DNA from: Vicinamibacteria bacterium
GTDB lineage: Bacteria > Acidobacteriota > Vicinamibacteria > Fen-336
DNA: 64,000 bases
NCBI GenBank assembly: GCA_035570235.1
Contig: DATMML010000052.1
Coordinates: 1-64,000 of the forward strand
Reading direction: 5' to 3'
The translations under genes and the position numbers were made by a program. The notes beneath the pieces are model-generated. The model had not been told where the DNA came from. It was given only the letters and a program-made list of their open reading frames with translations, and did not search any database. Below, piece by piece: positions 58,969-64,000 of this stretch. Each line of letters starts with the position of its first letter. The first letter of the stretch is position 1.

Positions 58969-61350
58969 CTAGAACTCGAGCCGCAGGCCGAGGCGGAACG
59001 CGCGCGGGGGCTCGATGGCCGTGGGCCGGCGGAAGGAGGGTCCGGTGGCCACATCCTCCTCCACCTCGTTCGCGGTGTCGAGGAGGTTGAAGGCCTCCAG
59101 CACCGCCGCGGTGCGAAAGCGCCCGATGGCGAAGCCCTTCTCCACCCGCGCGTCGAGGGTGAGGGTGTAGGTGAAGCGGGAGCGGCCGTTGGGGATGGCC
59201 TGCACCGCCTCCGGCCCCTGGTTGAGGGCGGGGGAGACGACCACGCGGGCGAAGGGTTGCCCGTCCTGGTAGCGGGCCGCGACGCCAAGGCGCACGTCGC
59301 CGGGGGCGTGGTACACCCCGGCGATCTTGAGGGTGTAGGCGCGGTCGAAGAAGAGCCGGCCTTGGGAGTAGGTCAGAGCGTTCGGGGTCTCCCCGAGCTC
59401 CCCGACCAGGCCGGGGTCATTTTCGGAGGCGCGGAAGCCGCGGTTGTCGCCGGGGCCCGCCGATTTGTAGGCCGTGGCCCCGAGCCGAAGGTACAGCCTT
59501 TCCCCCGCCTTCCCCTCGAGCGCGATCTCCACCCCCTCATGGAGCGCGCTTTCGCCCGGGGCGTTGGTGAGCTCATAGCGGTCCTGGCCGAAGCTCTGGG
59601 GTCGACGGTTGTAGATCGGGAGCAGCTGGCTGGGGGGACCGAGGATGTCGCCGCCGGGATCGGGCACCGTGAAGACGTCGTAGGCGGCGGGGGGGGCCCC
59701 GACGTTCACCGAGGCCAGGAGATCGTGATCGCGACGGTGGATGCCGAGGACCCGCGTCGTCCAGGACGGGCCGAGGCGCGCCTCGAGGCCGACGACCCAC
59801 TCGTCGGTGTGGGGTACCTTCAGGCCGGGGTCGATGGAGCCCAGGGCGCCTCCCGGCCCCACGCGGGCGATGAGAGGACCGATCTCGCCGGGGTCGAGGG
59901 CGTGGTTGCCGCTCGTGTCCTGCCAGCGGTAGACGAGCCCCTGGGGGGCGGCGGGGTCGCCGTAGGCGAGGAGGTCGAGCGACAGGCGGTGGCGGTAGCG
60001 GCCGTAGCCGGTGAAAAAGGACAGTCCGCCGTCCTCCCGCACGCGCCAACGGGCGGAAACCCGGGGTACGAGCCCCTGCCCGGTGATGCGGCCGGAGCTC
60101 CCCTCCGCCGCGCCCCGGGTGGACTCGAAGCGGAGGCCGGCTTCCACACCCAGCCGGCCAAAGGTCATGCTGTCCGCGGCATAGGCGGCAAGGTCCGTGG
60201 CCCGCCAGCGCGACTCGGGCCCCGCCCACCCGTAGTCCCAGACCCGGGCGGGCAGGCCGTCAACCGTCTCCGCGACGAGACCCGGGGGGCTCCCCGGTCG
60301 CGTCGACGCGGTCGATCGGGTCCCAGAAACGCCGAAGCGCAGGGCGTGCCCACCACCCGCGAAACGGCGCGGCGGGGGCTCGAGGCGAGCCTCCACTTGC
60401 GCGCGCTCGCGCGTGCTCTTGCCGTCGAAGAGCTGCTCCACCGGCCCCACCTGCAAGCGCTCCACGACCGCCGTCGGCGGCGGCCCCGGCGTCTGGGGCT
60501 CGAAGCGGCCCTGCACGTAGCCGCCGGTCAGCGACCAGCGCGTCCCCGTCGTCCGCTCCCAGGTCGATTGCAGCATCAGGAACCGGTCGTTCTGTGCGGC
60601 GTCGCCCCCGAACCGGGCCCGCCCCGCGTAGGGATGCTCGACGCCTTGCCCGGCGCCCAGAAAGCGCACCTCGTCGCGCGGGGTGGGCGTCCAGACCAGA
60701 TGCGTCAGGAGCGAACTCAACCGGCCCCCGAGGGGGGTGGGGTCCGACCCCTCGAGGCGCCCCGCGCGGACGAGGGATCCCGACAGGAGCAGGCCGAGCC
60801 GGTCCTTGGCGAGGGGTCCCTCCAGGAGGAGCTGGGCGCCGCGAAAGGAGTCGTAGCGGGCGACGGGGGGCGCCGTGCTCGAGGGGGAGGCTTGCCAGGC
60901 AACGGGCACGGCATCCGCGGAGAGCGTCCCGTGCCATGAGGTCCCCGGCCGGCGGGGCACGAGGCTCAGGGTCGCGCCCGGGCCGGCCTCCTCCACCGGC
61001 ATCAGGAAGGAGTCGAGGCTGACCTTCTGGAGGGCGAAGAGCTCGGGCTGGAGGAGGGGCGTGCCCGTCCGGCCGGGGTCGGTGATGTCCAAGTTGCCCA
61101 GGCGATAGGTGACCTGCGTCCAGGAACTGCCATGAACGCCCAGAAGGCCCGCCTCGCCCACGTAGAGGCCGCCGTTCTCGATGCGGTCCAGGATGGCGGT
61201 GGCCTCCACGGTCTCGAGGAGGGACCAGGGGCTGCCGCTCGAGGGGATGTCGCGCAGCACCTCTTGATCGAAGGTTGCCCCACCCCCCGCTGCTTCCGCC
61301 GCCGCCAGGAGGCCAGGGGCCAGGAGCACGGCCAAGCGCGGGGGGAGCAC
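58969..61350 (-). CDS. TonB-dependent-receptor-like outer membrane protein
   Basis: The 793-residue protein has a signal peptide (LAVLLAPGLLAAAEAAGG), a plug-like N-terminal part (EVLRDIPSSGSPWSLLETVE, then YVGEAGLLGVHGSSW) and a long beta-barrel of alternating strands ending in RLGLRLEF, with the terminal Phe typical of outer membrane proteins. It lacks the usual N-terminal carboxypeptidase-like domain of many Acidobacteria receptors. It starts at GTG 61350, 14 bases after the coiled-coil gene, so the two are probably co-transcribed. It may take up a glycan or metal chelate. Confidence 0.8.
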   Translation of the reverse strand: MLPPRLAVLLAPGLLAAAEAAGGGATFDQEVLRDIPSSGSPWSLLETVEATAILDRIENGGLYVGEAGLLGVHGSSWTQVTYRLGNLDITDPGRTGTPLLQPELFALQKVSLDSFLMPVEEAGPGATLSLVPRRPGTSWHGTLSADAVPVAWQASPSSTAPPVARYDSFRGAQLLLEGPLAKDRLGLLLSGSLVRAGRLEGSDPTPLGGRLSSLLTHLVWTPTPRDEVRFLGAGQGVEHPYAGRARFGGDAAQNDRFLMLQSTWERTTGTRWSLTGGYVQGRFEPQTPGPPPTAVVERLQVGPVEQLFDGKSTRERAQVEARLEPPPRRFAGGGHALRFGVSGTRSTASTRPGSPPGLVAETVDGLPARVWDYGWAGPESRWRATDLAAYAADSMTFGRLGVEAGLRFESTRGAAEGSSGRITGQGLVPRVSARWRVREDGGLSFFTGYGRYRHRLSLDLLAYGDPAAPQGLVYRWQDTSGNHALDPGEIGPLIARVGPGGALGSIDPGLKVPHTDEWVVGLEARLGPSWTTRVLGIHRRDHDLLASVNVGAPPAAYDVFTVPDPGGDILGPPSQLLPIYNRRPQSFGQDRYELTNAPGESALHEGVEIALEGKAGERLYLRLGATAYKSAGPGDNRGFRASENDPGLVGELGETPNALTYSQGRLFFDRAYTLKIAGVYHAPGDVRLGVAARYQDGQPFARVVVSPALNQGPEAVQAIPNGRSRFTYTLTLDARVEKGFAIGRFRTAAVLEAFNLLDTANEVEEDVATGPSFRRPTAIEPPRAFRLGLRLEF

Positions 61351-61364
61351 GGCGAAAGGGGGTC

Positions 61365-62309
61365 CTAGTGGGTGATCTTGGCGCGCGGGGGAGGGGGGGG
61401 CGGCGAGGAGGGCACGGCCGGACGTGCCGCCCGCACCGGGGGCGGCGCGTCCCGCACCGCCTCCCGCGTGCCGGCCAGGGAGCCGAGCTCCGCCTCCACG
61501 TCCTCCCCCAGGTTCCCCGGCACCAGGAGGTCTTGCTCCGCGGCCAGGATGTCCTCCATGTCGCGGACCCCACGCTCCGTCTCCTCCGCGGAGGAGACGA
61601 GGCCGTCCAGCTGCTCGGTGATCGTACGGGGGTCGCGCATGGAGAAGCTCTGGTCGCGCAGGAGCTGAAGCACTTCGAGGACGGTCTCCGTCTGGGCATC
61701 GATGAGCTGGCGGTTCTCCAGCGCCTTCTGGTAGCGCTCCAAGCGCTTCCCGAGCACAGTCCGGGTCTTGGCCTTGATCTGTTGGATGCGCTCGGGCCCC
61801 TGCGTGATCTCGCGGTCGAGCATGGCGATCCGCTCCTGGATCCGCTCCGGGTCGGTGGTGGAGAAATAGGCCTCATAGCGCGCCACCGAGTAGCGCATGC
61901 GCAGGAAGAAGGAGAGGAGGAACTCCAGCTTCTGGACCAGCTCTTCCAAGAGCATCCGTGACGAGGCGTCCAGGCCCTTGTAGTTCTCCCGAATCTCCCC
62001 GGCCAGGGTCTCGAGGCCGCGGTAGCGCTGGCGCTCCGCGTCCGGCAGGGCTCGCAGCATTTCCGAGACCTCTCCCTGCTTCTTGACCTGCTTCTCCTCC
62101 CGGTCCTCTTCCAACTCGCGGGCCTTGACCAGACGCTGGAAGCGGGGGCTTGAGGCCACGAGGGGGAGGATGGTGAGCTGCACGCCCGCGACCAGGATCA
62201 GGGGGAGCGCGCTTCCCGAGAGGAGGGCGAAGCCAAGCGCGGTGCCCAATGTGATGAGGTTGTACTGGCTCTTGAAGGCATGGGCGAGGTAGTTGGGTTC
62301 CTCGGTCAC
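61365..62309 (-). CDS. Membrane-anchored coiled-coil protein
   Basis: The 314-residue protein has one hydrophobic hairpin near the N-terminus (LITLGTALGFALLSGSALPL and LILVAGVQLTILPLVA). A long charged, helix-rich region (about 60-270) with coiled-coil character follows, then a Pro-rich C-terminus (PSSPPPPPPRAKITH). No enzyme motif is seen. It may organise or support the outer-membrane receptor encoded just downstream, but that is only suggested by the 14-base spacing. Confidence 0.75.
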   Translation of the reverse strand: MTEEPNYLAHAFKSQYNLITLGTALGFALLSGSALPLILVAGVQLTILPLVASSPRFQRLVKARELEEDREEKQVKKQGEVSEMLRALPDAERQRYRGLETLAGEIRENYKGLDASSRMLLEELVQKLEFLLSFFLRMRYSVARYEAYFSTTDPERIQERIAMLDREITQGPERIQQIKAKTRTVLGKRLERYQKALENRQLIDAQTETVLEVLQLLRDQSFSMRDPRTITEQLDGLVSSAEETERGVRDMEDILAAEQDLLVPGNLGEDVEAELGSLAGTREAVRDAPPPVRAARPAVPSSPPPPPPRAKITH

Positions 62310-62413
62310 GCTGGGCTCTCCGATCGCCCATAACCTACCACCGTTTCGGCGGTGACCGCACCCCCCGCACCCCCCGCCTTGACCGCGGGGCCGGCCCGGG
62401 CGTAGCTTGGCAC

Positions 62414-64000
62414 GTGCGCCCGGTTTCCAGCCGGCGGCTCATCCTCGGCTCCGGGCTCTGCGCCGCCCTGGGGGGGGTTGTCCTCAGCCTCGCGGGAGGG
62501 GACGTGCCTCCCTCGGTGGCGCCGACCTTCTTCACGTTGACGGTGGCGGGCCTTCTCGCGGGCCTCCTCGGCGCCCGCTCGGCCCCGACCCCGGATCCGC
62601 CCTTGGCCCCGACCCCATCCGCCGCGGACGCGAGGCCAGCCGACTCCCCAGGGGAGGAGGCCCCCCCCGCTTCCCCCCCCGGCGGGCCGGAGAGCCCGGA
62701 ACCAGGGGCGGCGGGCCCGCCCCTCGAGCCCCCGGCCCTCTCCCTGCTCCTGGCCCATGACGCCCTCGAGATCCAGGTCCGCGAGTTGAGCGCGGAGCTG
62801 GCGCTCAGCAAGGAAGCCCTTCTCCTGGAGGTCGCGCGTCGTCAGCAAGCGGAGGCGGAGCTCGGCAGCCTTTCCGACCAGGACCCGCTCACCGGCCTCC
62901 CCGGTCGCCGCCTCCTGAACGATCGTTTCTCGGTGGCGGTCGCGCATGCCATCCGGCAGAGGCAGAAGCTGGCCCTCCTCCTCCTCGACCTCGACGGTCT
63001 CGCCGAGATCAACGAGAAATGGGGACGCGGCGTGGGAGACGACCTCATCCGCAGCATGGGCGCCCTCCTGGAGCGCACCCTCCGCCAGGGCGACACCATC
63101 GCCCGTCTAGGGGGCGACGATTTCACGGTCCTCCTACCGGGAGTAAAGAAGGACGAAGACGTGGCCGTGATCGCGGAAAAGCTGCGCCTGGCCCTCCGCA
63201 ACCCCTTCAGCATCGGGGGGCGCGAACTGACCGCTACCGCCAGCATCGGGATCGCGCTGCACCCCGACGACGGACCCGACATCGAGAGCCTGCTCAGGTG
63301 TGCGCACATCGCCCTGGGGAGGGCCAAGGGGAAGGGGGGGGACTCCTACGACATCCACGCTCCCCGCTCCAGCGCGGTCGCGGCCGAGCGCCTGGCCCTG
63401 GAGAGCGCGCTGCGCAAGGCCCTCGTGCAGCAGGCTCTCTCCCTCGTCTACCAGCCCATCGTGGCCTGCGAGACGGGGGTCATCGTGGGGGTGGAGGCCC
63501 TGCTCCGCTGGCGCAATCCCGACCAGCAGACGCTGGCCGCGGCCGACTTCGTCCCCCTCGCCGACGCCACCGGCCTCTCCGTCCCCCTGGGCCAGTGGGC
63601 GCTGCGGAACGCCTGCTTGCAGGCCAAGGCCTGGCTGGACGCCGGCCACACCGGCATCGTGATCACGGTCAACGTGTCCCCCCGGCAACTCCAGCACCCG
63701 TCCCTGGTCAAGCTCGTGAAGCGCGCTCTGGAGGAGACCCGCCTGCCCGCCACCGCCCTGGAGCTGGAGGTCCCGGAGGCGGAGCTCGCAAGGAGCCCCC
63801 GGCACTCCATCGACCGCCTGGCCGAGCTCAAGGAGCTCGGGTTGCGCATCTCCATCGACGACTTCGGGGTGGGCGACTCCGTGCTCTCCCAGCTCCACCG
63901 CTATCCCGTGGACTCGCTCAAGATCGACGGGGCCGTCATCCGCGACATCGCGACCGACCGCAACCGGGAGGCGGTGGCCACGGCCGCCATCGCCCTCGCC
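62414..64000 (+). CDS. GGDEF-EAL protein (cyclic-di-GMP enzyme); 3' end outside window
   Basis: From GTG 62414 the frame stays open to the window edge (at least 529 residues). Two hydrophobic segments (residues about 8-60) anchor it, a Pro-rich linker and a short coiled coil follow, then GGDEF and EAL domains. The GGDEF site reads GGDDF (233-237), with the inhibitory RxxD five residues before it (R224-D227). The EAL site is intact: EAL at 361-363, IDDF at 481-484 and Lys503. The variant GGDDF may keep or lose cyclase activity, so phosphodiesterase activity is the safer prediction. It is divergent from the coiled-coil gene. Confidence 0.9.
   Translation, partial: MRPVSSRRLILGSGLCAALGGVVLSLAGGDVPPSVAPTFFTLTVAGLLAGLLGARSAPTPDPPLAPTPSAADARPADSPGEEAPPASPPGGPESPEPGAAGPPLEPPALSLLLAHDALEIQVRELSAELALSKEALLLEVARRQQAEAELGSLSDQDPLTGLPGRRLLNDRFSVAVAHAIRQRQKLALLLLDLDGLAEINEKWGRGVGDDLIRSMGALLERTLRQGDTIARLGGDDFTVLLPGVKKDEDVAVIAEKLRLALRNPFSIGGRELTATASIGIALHPDDGPDIESLLRCAHIALGRAKGKGGDSYDIHAPRSSAVAAERLALESALRKALVQQALSLVYQPIVACETGVIVGVEALLRWRNPDQQTLAAADFVPLADATGLSVPLGQWALRNACLQAKAWLDAGHTGIVITVNVSPRQLQHPSLVKLVKRALEETRLPATALELEVPEAELARSPRHSIDRLAELKELGLRISIDDFGVGDSVLSQLHRYPVDSLKIDGAVIRDIATDRNREAVATAAIALA

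Noticed and set aside
58294-60939. Rightward 881-residue frame opposite the TonB-receptor-like gene
   Set aside because: Its composition is Arg/Gly/Glu-rich shadow sequence. The leftward frame has a signal peptide and a barrel-type end.
1-64000. CRISPR arrays, tRNA, rRNA, insertion sequences or integrase genes
   Set aside because: None was seen on reading both strands. The only direct repeats are coding repeats and the 2 kb duplication.

Overview
The window is high-GC bacterial DNA with Gram-negative traits: lipoproteins, a TonB-dependent-receptor-like outer membrane protein, and a Wzm/Wzt polysaccharide exporter. No rRNA, tRNA, CRISPR array, integrase or insertion sequence was seen. The gene content fits a soil-type lineage such as Acidobacteriota, but that is inferred from gene style and not from a marker gene.

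Left flank (1-13.5 kb): a partial GT-C-like membrane protein, a GH63-like glycosidase, a small membrane protein, and a leftward operon of M23 peptidase, large membrane protein and ABC exporter. Two decayed oxidoreductase remnants lie between 12.0 and 12.7 kb, followed by a methyltransferase.

Centre (13.5-49 kb): a surface-glycan and secreted-protein island. The rightward operon 15.6-24.5 kb holds a GT2, a GT4, Wzm, Wzt with a C-terminal glycan-binding domain, a methyltransferase, a sugar epimerase, and a GT4 carrying a tandem 31-residue coiled-coil extension. A leftward glycan operon (34.1-27.8 kb) holds a GT-C membrane protein, a GT2, a GT2-methyltransferase fusion and a GT4. Interspersed are four proteins with unrelated N-terminal parts that all end in the same module of exactly six ~45-residue FG-GAP/VCBS-like repeats: 13.5-15.0, 24.7-27.0, 35.6-38.4 and 44.2-46.9 kb. 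Two decayed fragments of the module are also present. A roughly 2 kb tandem duplication (37.9-40.1 and 40.8-42.8 kb) carries two sulfatase-superfamily lipoproteins with Thr in place of the usual catalytic Cys/Ser.

Right flank (49-64 kb): a GT-C membrane protein, a branched-chain amino-acid-type ABC transporter operon (livK, livG, a livF-livM fusion, livH), three DinB/YfiT-superfamily genes, a secreted protein, a TonB-receptor-like protein, a membrane coiled-coil protein, and a partial GGDEF-EAL protein.

Working model (inference): the central operons build and export a polysaccharide through Wzm/Wzt. A methyl cap may be the export signal and the coiled-coil GT4 may set chain length. The six-repeat proteins would be displayed at the same cell surface. 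Sequence alone does not prove these links.
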